From positions 1 to 64,000 of the forward strand of contig CAZTXB010000013.1 of NCBI GenBank assembly GCA_964617955.1: DNA of 64,000 nucleotides, read 5' to 3'. This DNA is from JABWCE01 sp964617955. GTDB taxonomy: Bacteria; Bacteroidota; Bacteroidia; NS11-12g; UBA9320. Positions 27,202-35,527 of this stretch are shown piece after piece; within the stretch, counting starts at the first letter, position 1, and each line of letters starts with the position of its first letter. The position numbers and the translations under genes were made by a program. Under the pieces are notes generated by a model. The model ran no database searches, was not told the origin of the DNA, and was given only the letters and a program-made list of their open reading frames with translations.

Positions 27202-28204
27202 CCGGCAAGCTTCTGGTTTCGCAAGCTGAAACACTTTTAACAATTGCCCTAATATGATCTGGAGTGGTTCCACAGCATCCACCCACTATATTTAGAAAAC
27301 CGCTTCTAGCAAAGTCCTCAATAACAGAGGCCATGTTTTGGGGACTTTCGTCGTACTCTCCAAATTCATTTGGTAGACCGGCATTGGGATAACAACTTAC
27401 ATAGCATTCCGCCACATTCGAAATTTCTTCAATAAAAGGCCTCATTTGCGCTGCCCCTAAGGCACAATTCAGACCTACACTAAATATATTGGCGTGACTT
27501 ATAGAGATGTAAAAAGCCTCAGGTGTTTGACCACTTAAGGTTCTTCCACTCGCATCGGTGATGGTTCCACTCACCATCACAGGCATATTCAAATTACGCT
27601 CCTCTAAAATGGTATTGACGGCAAATAGGGCTGCTTTGGAGTTTAAAGTATCAAAAACAGTCTCAATTAAAATGATATCTACTCCGCCATCGATTAACGC
27701 ATTGGCCTGTTCGCCATAAGCCTTTACCAGGTCGGTAAAATTTACAGAACGAAAACCAGGATTGTTGACGTCAGGGGAGAGGGATGCTGACTTATTCGTA
27801 GGCCCAATGGCTCCTGCCACAAATCGAGGTTTGTTAGGATTGAGGGCCGTATATTCATCAGCTGCTTTTCTCGCAATTTTTGCCGCCTCCGTGTTAATTT
27901 CTGACACTAAATTTTCCATGGCATAATCGGCCATACTATAGCTGTTGGCATTAAAGGTATTTGTTTCAATAATATCGGCTCCGGCCTCCATAAATTCTTT
28001 ATGGATGTTTTCAATTATTTTCGGTTGGGTAAGCACGAGTAAATCATTGTTTCCTTTTACCGATTGCCCATAATCTTTAAACCGAGACCCTCTGTAATCT
28101 TCTTCGCTCAATTTATGCTGTTGAATCATGGTACCCATGGCACCATCAATTATCATGATCCGACGATTCAAAATTTCCCTAAGTTGATCTTTAACAGTCA
28201 TCAC
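27188..28204 (-). CDS. Homocysteine S-methyltransferase module (MetH N-terminal part)
   Basis: 338 residues corresponding only to the homocysteine-binding domain of cobalamin-dependent methionine synthase. IDGAMGTMIQ, ETNTFNANSYS and the zinc-binding Cys247 (GLNCALGA) and Cys310-Cys311 (GGCCGTT) are intact. The pterin, cobalamin and reactivation domains are missing. I recall split MetH in other Bacteroidota, with the remaining domains in a second protein; that partner is not in the window. It may also act alone with another methyl donor. Start ATG ATG at 28204; the second ATG is equally possible. Confidence 0.9.
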   Translation of the reverse strand: MMTVKDQLREILNRRIMIIDGAMGTMIQQHKLSEEDYRGSRFKDYGQSVKGNNDLLVLTQPKIIENIHKEFMEAGADIIETNTFNANSYSMADYAMENLVSEINTEAAKIARKAADEYTALNPNKPRFVAGAIGPTNKSASLSPDVNNPGFRSVNFTDLVKAYGEQANALIDGGVDIILIETVFDTLNSKAALFAVNTILEERNLNMPVMVSGTITDASGRTLSGQTPEAFYISISHANIFSVGLNCALGAAQMRPFIEEISNVAECYVSCYPNAGLPNEFGEYDESPQNMASVIEDFARSGFLNIVGGCCGTTPDHIRAIVKSVSACETRSLPVIAD

Positions 28205-28318
28205 GCAAAGATAAGGAAGTCATAAATCAAATACCATTTTTAAATAAACACACGAATTGTGCTGACGCGTTAAGCTGGAAATTTTTTTCATTTCAACTGA
28301 ATAAAAAGGCGAAAACGG

Positions 28319-28326
28319 TATCTTTG
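28319..28326 (+). promoter_or_regulatory. -7 element TATCTTTG of lhgO
   Basis: Matches TAnnTTTG and ends only 4 nt before the ATG at 28331. Since the FAD motif starts at residue 10, a later start is not possible, so the mRNA may be leaderless. Confidence 0.45.
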
Positions 28327-28330
28327 TCGA

Positions 28331-29536
28331 ATGTCAAAAATTTACGATGTGGCCATCGTTGGCGGCGGTATAGTTGGATTGGCCACGGCATATCAACTCC
28401 TCATTGCGGAACCGGAATTGAAAGTGGCTATTCTTGAAAAAGAAGGTCAGCTTGCTTCCCATCAAACTGGCCATAACAGTGGCGTCATTCACAGCGGACT
28501 TTATTACAAGCCTGGAAGTTTAAAAGCTATAAATTGTATTCAAGGTTACAAAATGTTGTTAGAATTTTGTGATCACAACGCCATTCCCTATGAATTGTGT
28601 GGGAAAATTGTTGTAGCTACTTCACCAGAAGAGCTGCCCCAATTGGATATTTTATATAGAAGAGGTTTAGAAAACGGATTAGAAGGCATTCAATATTTAA
28701 CTCAAGAGGAAATAAAAGAAAGAGAACCTAATTGCTTAGGATTAAAAGGTTTATATGTTCCGCAAACCGGCATAATTTCATACAAAAAAGTCTGTGAGGT
28801 GCTTTATTCGAAAATTAAGGAGAAAGGAGCCGATGTTTTTTTTAATTTTAGAGTGAATGAAATAACTCCTGGTGATACTACCAGTGCTGTAAAGTCAGGT
28901 GATAAAGGCATAGAAACTAAACTAGTGGTGAATTGTGCAGGCCTTCAGAGCGACCAGGTTGCCGAAATCAATGAAAAAAGGTTAGATACCAGAATCATTC
29001 CTTTCAGAGGGGAGTATTATATGCTTAGGCCGGAAAAGCAAGATATGATTCGAAACCTAATTTACCCTGTTCCCGACCCTAACTTTCCTTTCTTAGGTGT
29101 ACACTTCACCCGAATGATTGAAGGAGGGGTTGAGGCTGGACCAAATGCAGTCTTCGCCTTTAAAAGAGAAGGGTACAAAAAAACTGACTTTAATTTTGGT
29201 GATTTATGGAACAGCTTGAGCTGGCCGGGATTTAGGAAAGTAGCTCTCAAATATTGGAAAACAGGACTAGGTGAATATTACCGCTCCTATTCGAAAAGTG
29301 CCTTCACCAAAGCACTTCAAAAATTAGTTCCGGGCATTCAACAAAACGATTTAATTCCAGCAGGATCGGGAGTGAGAGCGCAGGCTTGTGACAAAACAGG
29401 TGGCTTGTTAGACGATTTTAAAATCATTGAAAAGCCGGGCATTATTCATGTGTTAAATGCGCCTTCCCCTGCTGCCACCTCATCTCTGAGTATAGGGAAA
29501 ACCATTGCTGACCTTGCGTTTGAAAGGCTAAAATAG
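28331..29536 (+). CDS. lhgO: L-2-hydroxyglutarate oxidase
   Basis: 401 residues, the family length. An FAD-binding DAO-type fold begins at once with DVAIVGGGIVGLATAYQL (GGGIVG at about 10-15), followed by SHQTGHNSGVIHSGLYYKPG, the family signature, and the C-terminal SGVRAQACDKTGGLLDDF and NAPSPAATSSLSIG. It oxidises L-2-hydroxyglutarate, a metabolite-repair product of promiscuous malate or lactate dehydrogenase, to 2-oxoglutarate, passing electrons to quinone or oxygen. The intergenic region to the next gene is 107 bp; same strand as the acyltransferase but probably separate. Confidence 0.93.
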   Translation: MSKIYDVAIVGGGIVGLATAYQLLIAEPELKVAILEKEGQLASHQTGHNSGVIHSGLYYKPGSLKAINCIQGYKMLLEFCDHNAIPYELCGKIVVATSPEELPQLDILYRRGLENGLEGIQYLTQEEIKEREPNCLGLKGLYVPQTGIISYKKVCEVLYSKIKEKGADVFFNFRVNEITPGDTTSAVKSGDKGIETKLVVNCAGLQSDQVAEINEKRLDTRIIPFRGEYYMLRPEKQDMIRNLIYPVPDPNFPFLGVHFTRMIEGGVEAGPNAVFAFKREGYKKTDFNFGDLWNSLSWPGFRKVALKYWKTGLGEYYRSYSKSAFTKALQKLVPGIQQNDLIPAGSGVRAQACDKTGGLLDDFKIIEKPGIIHVLNAPSPAATSSLSIGKTIADLAFERLK

Positions 29537-29577
29537 AGGATTTCGGCTTTTTTCCTAGGTCATAATGAGATCTATAT

Positions 29578-29585
29578 TACCTTTG
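29578..29585 (+). promoter_or_regulatory. -7 element TACCTTTG before the acyltransferase gene
   Basis: TAnnTTTG match 58 bp upstream of the ATG at 29644; no good -33 partner. Confidence 0.3.
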
Positions 29586-29643
29586 GTGTATCAAGTCATT
29601 AGAAGTTGGAGAGAATCATTCAAAGGATTTGGCTTGCCAAAAC

Positions 29644-30744
29644 ATGAACGCCAATAAAGAACAAGCTTCGGATAGAAAATATTTTCATTCCTTTGATGCG
29701 TTTAGATTCTTCGCTTTTTTTCTGGTATTTATTCATCACCTTCCATTTCCTGACACTTCCCTATTCTATTTCTTTTCAAAGAGTGGGGGCATAGGCGTCT
29801 CCTTTTTCTTCGTACTCAGTGGTTTTTTAATCACTTACATTTTGATTCAAGAAAAGAAGAAGTATGGGAAAATACCGTTGCGAAATTTCTTTTTAAGGAG
29901 AATACTCAGGATTTGGCCCCTGTTTTATGCCATGTTACTCTTTGCGTTTCTAACGCCATTGATTCTCGATTATTTAAGGCTTTCCCATTCTGACGAAGGT
30001 TATACGCCCAATTGGCTGGTATCGTCTCTCTTTCTTGAAAATTATAAAATGATGTTGACCGACAATTTTCCAAATGTGTCGCCTTTGCGCGTGATGTGGT
30101 CGCTTTGCATAGAAGAACATTTTTATATTATTTGGGGCCTGATCCTTTATTTTTTGCCCATAAAAAACGTTCCGAAGCTCATCATATCAAGCATCCTTTT
30201 TGCCGCTATCGTCAGATGGGTTTATGGTGTTTATGGCTTAAATACCATCGATGTTTTTTCAAACATTGATTACTTCGCCTTTGGGGCAATACCAGCTTAC
30301 ATAATTCATGAACAGGAGGACTTGTTACATAGATTGGCGTATTTGCCAGCAGCTGTTAAATATTTCTTTCTCTTCTTCACCTTAGCCTCCGTTTTTTCCA
30401 TTCCACACGTTAGCTATGTATTAAATAATCTGTTAAATCCTCTCTTGCTGGGTTCCTTGTTTTCATCGTGCTTGCTTTTTACACTTACCCATACAAATGG
30501 AATATACATTGCCGATCACAACATCATGAGCCGATTAGGAATCTATACTTATGGCTTGTATCTTTATCATACCATAGTAATAAACCTTGTCTTACAAATG
30601 ACGAAGAATTTCAAATGGGAAAACCATCTCATCTTCGTGGGGTCGCTTTCCCTGATTATTACCATTGCAATCAGTTTTCTGTCCTATCACTTCTTTGAAA
30701 AAAAGTTTATCGGGCTAAAAAAATATTTTTATAAAACAACGTGA
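29644..30744 (+). CDS. Acyltransferase 3 family membrane protein
   Basis: 366 residues from the ATG at 29644; an in-frame TTG at 29629 would add five residues. About ten transmembrane helices carry the family's motifs: FDAFRFFAFFLVFIHH with the catalytic-type His near the first helix, GVSFFFVLSGFLITY, RRILRIWPLFY, and WSLCIEEHFYIIW. Members O-acetylate or otherwise acylate surface polysaccharide or peptidoglycan sugars. Substrate unknown. Convergent with mnmA, 22 bp apart. Confidence 0.9.
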   Translation: MNANKEQASDRKYFHSFDAFRFFAFFLVFIHHLPFPDTSLFYFFSKSGGIGVSFFFVLSGFLITYILIQEKKKYGKIPLRNFFLRRILRIWPLFYAMLLFAFLTPLILDYLRLSHSDEGYTPNWLVSSLFLENYKMMLTDNFPNVSPLRVMWSLCIEEHFYIIWGLILYFLPIKNVPKLIISSILFAAIVRWVYGVYGLNTIDVFSNIDYFAFGAIPAYIIHEQEDLLHRLAYLPAAVKYFFLFFTLASVFSIPHVSYVLNNLLNPLLLGSLFSSCLLFTLTHTNGIYIADHNIMSRLGIYTYGLYLYHTIVINLVLQMTKNFKWENHLIFVGSLSLIITIAISFLSYHFFEKKFIGLKKYFYKTT

Positions 30745-30766
30745 AATCATTGCGAGCAAATCTCCC

Positions 30767-32005
30767 TTAAACGATGGCTCCGCTCCCTAGAAGTTCATCA
30801 TCCTTATACCAAGCGGCGAATTGTCCTGAAGTAATGCCTCGCTGGGGCTTATCAAACCAGAGATAATGGTATAAACCTCCATGAATGAGATAGGCGTCTT
30901 GCAAAGGCTGGCGGTAACGAACCCTGGCTTTTAGCCTCAATATTTCATTTGGCTTTAGATCGGTTTCTTTTCTAACCCAACTGATGTCGTTAGAGAGCAT
31001 TCGCAAGCAGTTTCTGTACAAGCCTTTATGATCATCTCCCTGCCCTGTGTAAAGGATATTGTTTGTCGTGTTGGTCTCCAGAACGAAGAGAGGTTCAGCC
31101 TTTCCGCCTACTTGCAGACCCTTGCGCTGTCCGACCGTAAAATAGTGCGCCCCTTCGTGTTCACCTACCTTAACCCCATTATTTTTTACATAATGTACGG
31201 GTTCAGATAGATTAAATAAATCTTGTAATAATGAAGAATTTAAATCTGTTTCATCTAGATGCAAGGCGTGTTCAATATTGGCTAAGGAAACCCGGTTTGG
31301 TTCTTCTAGCTGATGTATAAAATCTTTTGAGATCTCAATGATATCGCCTTTTTTAATTTTAAGTTGTTGTTGCAGGAATTCAGGCAGACTAATTTTACCT
31401 ACAAAGCACAAGCCTTGAGAGTCTCGTTTTTCGGCAGTAATTAAATCAGAACGGGCAGCTAAGTTTCTGACTTCCTGCTTTTGAAGGTGACCTATGGGAA
31501 ATAAAGCTTTAGATAATTGATCTTGGTTTATCTGACATAAAAAATAGCTCTGATCCTTGTTCTTATCGGCCCCTGATAAGAGTTTAAAGCGCGGCTTGCC
31601 TTCTGTGTTTATTTCCTCTTTTCTACAATAGTGACCTGTTGCGACGAAATCTGCACCCAGTTTTTCGGCTGCTTTTAAAAATACATCAAACTTAATTTCT
31701 CTGTTACAGAGTATATCCGGATTGGGGGTTCTGCCAATTTCGTATTCGGCGAACATATAATCTACAATACGCTCCTTATACTCCTTGCTTAAATCAATTG
31801 TTTGAAAGGGAATACCTAACTTTTCGGCTACCATAAGGGCATCTTTGCTGTCTTCTTCCCAAGGACAATCGTTATTGAGAGTGACCGACTCGTCGTGCCA
31901 GTTTTTCATAAACAGGCCTATAACATCATAGCCTTGTTCTTTTAAGAGCAAGGCAGCAACTGAGGAGTCCACTCCACCTGAAAGTCCGACGACGACGCGA
32001 GGCAT
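30767..32005 (-). CDS. mnmA: tRNA-specific 2-thiouridylase MnmA
   Basis: 412 residues, slightly longer than E. coli MnmA. The PP-loop GLSGGVDSSVAALLL starts at residue 7; catalytic Cys100 is in NPDILCNREIKF and Cys200 in SQGLCFVGK. It activates U34 of tRNAs for Lys, Glu and Gln with ATP and inserts sulphur from a persulphide carrier. It acts on some of the same wobble uridines as MnmG. Divergent from the PfkB kinase gene with separate -7 elements for each. Confidence 0.96.
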   Translation of the reverse strand: MPRVVVGLSGGVDSSVAALLLKEQGYDVIGLFMKNWHDESVTLNNDCPWEEDSKDALMVAEKLGIPFQTIDLSKEYKERIVDYMFAEYEIGRTPNPDILCNREIKFDVFLKAAEKLGADFVATGHYCRKEEINTEGKPRFKLLSGADKNKDQSYFLCQINQDQLSKALFPIGHLQKQEVRNLAARSDLITAEKRDSQGLCFVGKISLPEFLQQQLKIKKGDIIEISKDFIHQLEEPNRVSLANIEHALHLDETDLNSSLLQDLFNLSEPVHYVKNNGVKVGEHEGAHYFTVGQRKGLQVGGKAEPLFVLETNTTNNILYTGQGDDHKGLYRNCLRMLSNDISWVRKETDLKPNEILRLKARVRYRQPLQDAYLIHGGLYHYLWFDKPQRGITSGQFAAWYKDDELLGSGAIV

Positions 32006-32020
32006 TTAAATATTTTGATG

Positions 32021-32028
32021 CAAAGTTA
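32021..32028 (-). promoter_or_regulatory. -7 element TAACTTTG of mnmA
   Basis: TAACTTTG on the minus strand, 15 nt before the mnmA ATG. The divergent PfkB promoter element is at 32045-32052, so both promoters fit in 70 bp. Confidence 0.45.
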
Positions 32029-32044
32029 GATAAAATTAAAGCCT

Positions 32045-32052
32045 TACTTTTG
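32045..32052 (+). promoter_or_regulatory. -7 element TACTTTTG of the PfkB kinase gene
   Basis: TAnnTTTG match ending 23 nt before the ATG at 32076; no clear -33 element. Confidence 0.4.
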
Positions 32053-32075
32053 CGGGCTTAAAAATTAAACAAACA

Positions 32076-32990
32076 ATGAGTCTTTTAGTTATTGGGAGTG
32101 TAGCTTTTGATGCCATCGAAACCCCATTCGGAAAAACCGATAAAATAGTAGGGGGCGCTGCTTCTTATATTTCAATTTCGGCTTCCTTTTTTTACAAACA
32201 TTTAAATTTGATAGCGGTAGTTGGTGACGATTTTCCGGTGGAATTTATCAATAAACTGAATCAGAGAGGGGTGGATACAGAAGGTTTGCAGATAAAAAAA
32301 GGAGAGAAATCCTTCTTTTGGAAAGGGAAGTATCACAACGATATGAACAGCAGGGATACTCTTGTAACTGAGCTGAATGTTTTGGGAACGTTTGATCCTG
32401 TAATCCCGGAAAATTACCAAAATTGTGACATGGTTATGCTCGGCAATTTGCTGCCAAGTGTTCAAAGCACAGTGATTGAAAGATTAAACCATCGCCCTAA
32501 ATTTATTGCCATGGATACCATGAATTTTTGGATGGATATAGCAATGGACGATCTGCGAAAAACCATGCAGATGGTGGATTTGCTTATCATAAACGATGAA
32601 GAAGCAAGGCAACTTAGCGGCGAATACAGCTTACTAAAAGCGAGTCGAATTATTCGAAATATGGGACCGAAATATCTCGTCATAAAAAAAGGCGAACACG
32701 GGGCTCTTTTGTTTCACCAAAATGATTTGTTTTATTGCCCTGCTTTACCATTAGAGGAAGTCTTTGACCCAACAGGAGCAGGTGATACGTTTGCAGGTGG
32801 TTTTATGGGCTATCTCGCACAAAGTGGAGAGCTTTCATTTGCCAATATGAAGAAAGCAGTGGTTTATGGAAGTGCCATGGCCTCCTTTTGTGTTGAAAAA
32901 TTTGGCACTGAACGCCTTCTGGAGCTGAATGATCAAGACGTGAAGGAAAGGGTAGACTTATTTCTGAAAATTGCTGACATGGGTTTCTAA
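32076..32990 (+). CDS. PfkB family sugar or nucleoside kinase
   Basis: 304 residues of the ribokinase-like fold. N-terminal LLVIGSVAFDAIETPFG and GGAASYISISASFF, and the ATP/anion-hole signature DPTGAGDTFAGGF with catalytic Asp237 of GAGD (234-237). The lid region lacks a hallmark that would fix the substrate; candidates are a nucleoside or sugar, and close relatives are annotated only as PfkB domain proteins. It stands alone between mnmA and tsaB. Confidence 0.88.
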   Translation: MSLLVIGSVAFDAIETPFGKTDKIVGGAASYISISASFFYKHLNLIAVVGDDFPVEFINKLNQRGVDTEGLQIKKGEKSFFWKGKYHNDMNSRDTLVTELNVLGTFDPVIPENYQNCDMVMLGNLLPSVQSTVIERLNHRPKFIAMDTMNFWMDIAMDDLRKTMQMVDLLIINDEEARQLSGEYSLLKASRIIRNMGPKYLVIKKGEHGALLFHQNDLFYCPALPLEEVFDPTGAGDTFAGGFMGYLAQSGELSFANMKKAVVYGSAMASFCVEKFGTERLLELNDQDVKERVDLFLKIADMGF

Positions 32991-33010
32991 AACGTTAAAG
33001 CCGTATCGGC

Positions 33011-33694
33011 CTAATTTTTTAAAATCTCAGCGAATTGCTTAAGGTACAAAGGCTCAAAATAAGCCAAATCTTCAAAATCTTTATTTAAATAACGCTGATA
33101 GGCCGGATTTCCCAAATGCTTTGAAGAAAAGGAGATATGCTCCAAATGGTCTATTTGAAAATCGGCGAGGGGCAGTTTTAACTTTTGTGCCCCGTTGCCC
33201 CCAATCACATAGTGCAATTCAGTATTTAATAAGGAACTAAATTGAGTGTCTAAAATTACAGGGGCCGTTTGAATTGTTTTTTTGAAGTCTGAATTAAATC
33301 CGGCCAGATAAACTTCCATTCGCCGTGCATCAATCATTGGCAATAGAACATGGGCGTTGGTAATTGAAGTCAATTCCTTGGCCATTGCAAATGCCAGAGA
33401 TTCCAATGTGTCAACCGCAATAAGAGGGAGTGAAAAAGTATAACAAATGGCCTTAGCCATTGAAACGCCAATTCGCAAACCGGTATAGCTTCCCGGACCG
33501 GAACTTACCGCTAAAGCAGATAGGTCCTGAAAATGCAGATCTTGATTTTTTAATAATTCGAGGATAAAGGGACCTAGCATTGTGCCGTGAATATTAGGCT
33601 CATCCGATTCCACTATGGCCAGCAGCTGACCTGAATTGTGGAGTGCTACCGAACAAATATTTCCGCTGGATTCTATAGAGAGTATCAGTGCCAA
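33011..33694 (-). CDS. tsaB: tRNA N6-threonylcarbamoyladenosine synthesis protein TsaB
   Basis: 227 residues. The ASKHA fold start ILSIESSGNICSVAL, the SSGPGSYTGLRIGVSMAKA loop at about 64-82, and a C-terminal FEPLYLKQFA match TsaB. It forms the TsaB-TsaD-TsaE complex that transfers the threonylcarbamoyl group to A37 of ANN-decoding tRNAs. Partners are not in the window. Divergent from the truncated haemoglobin gene across about 41 bp with opposing -7-like elements. Confidence 0.93.
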   Translation of the reverse strand: MALILSIESSGNICSVALHNSGQLLAIVESDEPNIHGTMLGPFILELLKNQDLHFQDLSALAVSSGPGSYTGLRIGVSMAKAICYTFSLPLIAVDTLESLAFAMAKELTSITNAHVLLPMIDARRMEVYLAGFNSDFKKTIQTAPVILDTQFSSLLNTELHYVIGGNGAQKLKLPLADFQIDHLEHISFSSKHLGNPAYQRYLNKDFEDLAYFEPLYLKQFAEILKN

Positions 33695-33698
33695 TGCC

Positions 33699-33706
33699 TA
33701 AATTTG
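33699..33706 (+). promoter_or_regulatory. -7 element TAAATTTG of the truncated haemoglobin gene
   Basis: TAnnTTTG match, 29 nt before the ATG at 33736. On the opposite strand TAACTTCG (33714-33721) could serve tsaB, so the two promoters lie close together. Confidence 0.35.
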
Positions 33707-33735
33707 CAAGGGGCGAAGTTAGGTCAAATCCCATT

Positions 33736-34104
33736 ATGAGAGACATAAAAAGTGAACAGGATATAGAGAAGTTGGTATCGGCATTCTATGATAAACTGCT
33801 AAGCGATTCAGCCACAGTTTCGAAGTTTCAGCACCTGGATATTGTTTCTCACCTGCCAAAGATTGTAAATTTTTGGGCCTTTATTCTCCTTGATAAACCC
33901 GGTTATACCGGGAATGTGTTTGATAAGCATGTTCCGCTTCATCTCGACCCAATACACTTTGAAATTTGGTTGAAGTACTGGACCGAAACGGTGAATCAAT
34001 CTTTTGCAGGACCTAAAGCAGATTTGGCCATTCAAAGGGCCAACCTTTTGTCATTTACTTTTCAATCCAAACTCTTTGGAGAGCAGGGGCATAAAATCGT
34101 ATAG
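33736..34104 (+). CDS. Group III truncated haemoglobin
   Basis: 122 residues from the ATG at 33736; an upstream in-frame ATG (33688) overlaps tsaB and adds a non-conserved tail. The short 2-over-2 globin fold is recognisable from IEKLVSAFYDKLLSD, LPKIVNFWAFILLDKPGYTG and FDKHVPLHLDPIHFEIWLKY, with the proximal His expected in the HLDPIHF segment. Group III members bind oxygen, nitric oxide or sulphide; a protective or sensing role is inferred. Convergent with the SRPBCC gene. Confidence 0.9.
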   Translation: MRDIKSEQDIEKLVSAFYDKLLSDSATVSKFQHLDIVSHLPKIVNFWAFILLDKPGYTGNVFDKHVPLHLDPIHFEIWLKYWTETVNQSFAGPKADLAIQRANLLSFTFQSKLFGEQGHKIV

Positions 34105-34114
34105 AAGGTAAAAG

Positions 34115-34495
34115 TCACTCTTCAAAAAAATCAATCAATGATCCCATGTAGGTCTCATCCCAACCTTCAACCATGTCGTCGAAATCGGCTTCCGGAATAT
34201 TGGTATGCCTAAGCTCAAGGGAGGTCCCACCTTTATCGGGGTGCAATTTGATGGTGACAATGGATTCCTCTGTTTGATCTCCAAAGTACCACTGCTGAAC
34301 AATCTTTTTATTTTCTTCGAACTCTAAATTTTTTCCGGAGATGCCTCCATCCCAAAGTGAAAACTCACTTGAGACCACGGTGCTCATCTCGGCCTTCTCA
34401 CCGGTCATAAGCTGTAAGCTTAGTGGGTTAGTTAAGGCAGCATAAACCTCGTCAGGAGGCGCCGGTATGGAGTAATATTTTTTAAATTCTTTCAT
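34115..34495 (-). CDS. SRPBCC (AHSA1-like) domain protein
   Basis: 126 residues with the START-like fold seen in activator of Hsp90 ATPase homologues: FKKYYSIPAPPDEVYAALTN at the N-terminus, LEFEENKKIVQQWYFGD, and the C-terminal helix DDMVEGWDETYMGSLIDFFE. Such proteins bind hydrophobic ligands or act as small chaperone-associated factors; no ligand is evident. It starts 6 bp after the cyclophilin stop at 34502 on the same strand, so the two form an operon. Confidence 0.85.
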   Translation of the reverse strand: MKEFKKYYSIPAPPDEVYAALTNPLSLQLMTGEKAEMSTVVSSEFSLWDGGISGKNLEFEENKKIVQQWYFGDQTEESIVTIKLHPDKGGTSLELRHTNIPEADFDDMVEGWDETYMGSLIDFFEE

Positions 34496-34501
34496 TATTT
34501 T

Positions 34502-35485
34502 TCACCATTCAAACTCAGTAAATCCAAATTGATCTCGCAATTCTTGCCTGGTTTTAAGCAGGATATTTATATCCATCGGTGTTTTTACTTTAGGCACATC
34601 TCCATTTTTTGGTTGTTTATTAATAGCGGTAGCCACTTCCAATCCTTTGATTAATTTGCCAAAAACAGTGTAATTCCCATCTAAAAAACGAGCAGGCCCG
34701 GTAACAATATAGTATTGAGAACCATTCGATTTTTTCTGAGGGTTATTGTCTCGCGCCGATCCAACAGCCCCTAAATAGTGCCGGTATCGGGTTGAGTCGA
34801 TTTCGGCATCAATGGTATATCCGGGCCCACCGGTCCCGTCGTTCGAAGGGTTCGCATCTTTAGAGAGCGGGTCACCTCCCTGAATCACAAAATTTGCTAC
34901 ACATCGGTGAAAGAGGGTACTGTCGAAAAAATTAGCGCCGGCTAATTTTAAAAAATTTGCCCTGTGTTTTGGCGTTTTTTTGTTAAGCCACATATACATG
35001 TCGCCAAAGGATGTTTTGATTTCAACAATGGGTTCGATCAAGCCTTCTTTATCTAATTTAATTTTTAAACAAGTCTTGGCTTCGAGATTGGCTTCGCCCT
35101 TCCAAACTATATTTCCAAATTCATCCTTTACTTCATAACCTACATGACGAGTTGGTTCATCCTTTAAATTTACCGAGACGCTGACAACATCTTTCTGGCC
35201 ACATTCCGGTTCGCTATTAGTGTACTTTTCAATAGCCGACGATCCAACACTCTCTCCCTCTAATAGATACTCAAGGGTGTTTACTCCATTTTTAGATAAA
35301 TATAGCGAAGTGCTATCGTCGAAATAGAAAAGAATGTTTGCACTAAATTGGCAAGTTTGACCGGATTTACAATTATTGCAAAAATTGTCAGCCATCTTAT
35401 TAGTGCAGCCCTCTTTTTTACAAGCTTGTATTGCGCCAAACAGAAATAGTACGATGGAGAGTTTAACTATTTTTTTTATTTTCAT
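34502..35485 (-). CDS. Cyclophilin-type peptidyl-prolyl isomerase lipoprotein
   Basis: 327 residues: lipoprotein signal (Cys 22 in AIQACKK), a Cys-rich segment (CTNKMADNFCNNCKSGQTC), a domain of about 100 residues that may be a small beta-sandwich, then a cyclophilin domain from about residue 155 (FHRCVANFVIQGGDPLS, GSQYYIVTG, FGKLIKGLEV). It isomerises prolyl bonds of exported proteins in the periplasm. It is distinct from the 222-residue paralogue at 2401. The upstream propeller genes are on the same strand. Confidence 0.9.
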   Translation of the reverse strand: MKIKKIVKLSIVLFLFGAIQACKKEGCTNKMADNFCNNCKSGQTCQFSANILFYFDDSTSLYLSKNGVNTLEYLLEGESVGSSAIEKYTNSEPECGQKDVVSVSVNLKDEPTRHVGYEVKDEFGNIVWKGEANLEAKTCLKIKLDKEGLIEPIVEIKTSFGDMYMWLNKKTPKHRANFLKLAGANFFDSTLFHRCVANFVIQGGDPLSKDANPSNDGTGGPGYTIDAEIDSTRYRHYLGAVGSARDNNPQKKSNGSQYYIVTGPARFLDGNYTVFGKLIKGLEVATAINKQPKNGDVPKVKTPMDINILLKTRQELRDQFGFTEFEW

Positions 35486-35527
35486 TGTCTTGATTTTAAA
35501 TAACTTATATTTAATTAAGCGCCATCA

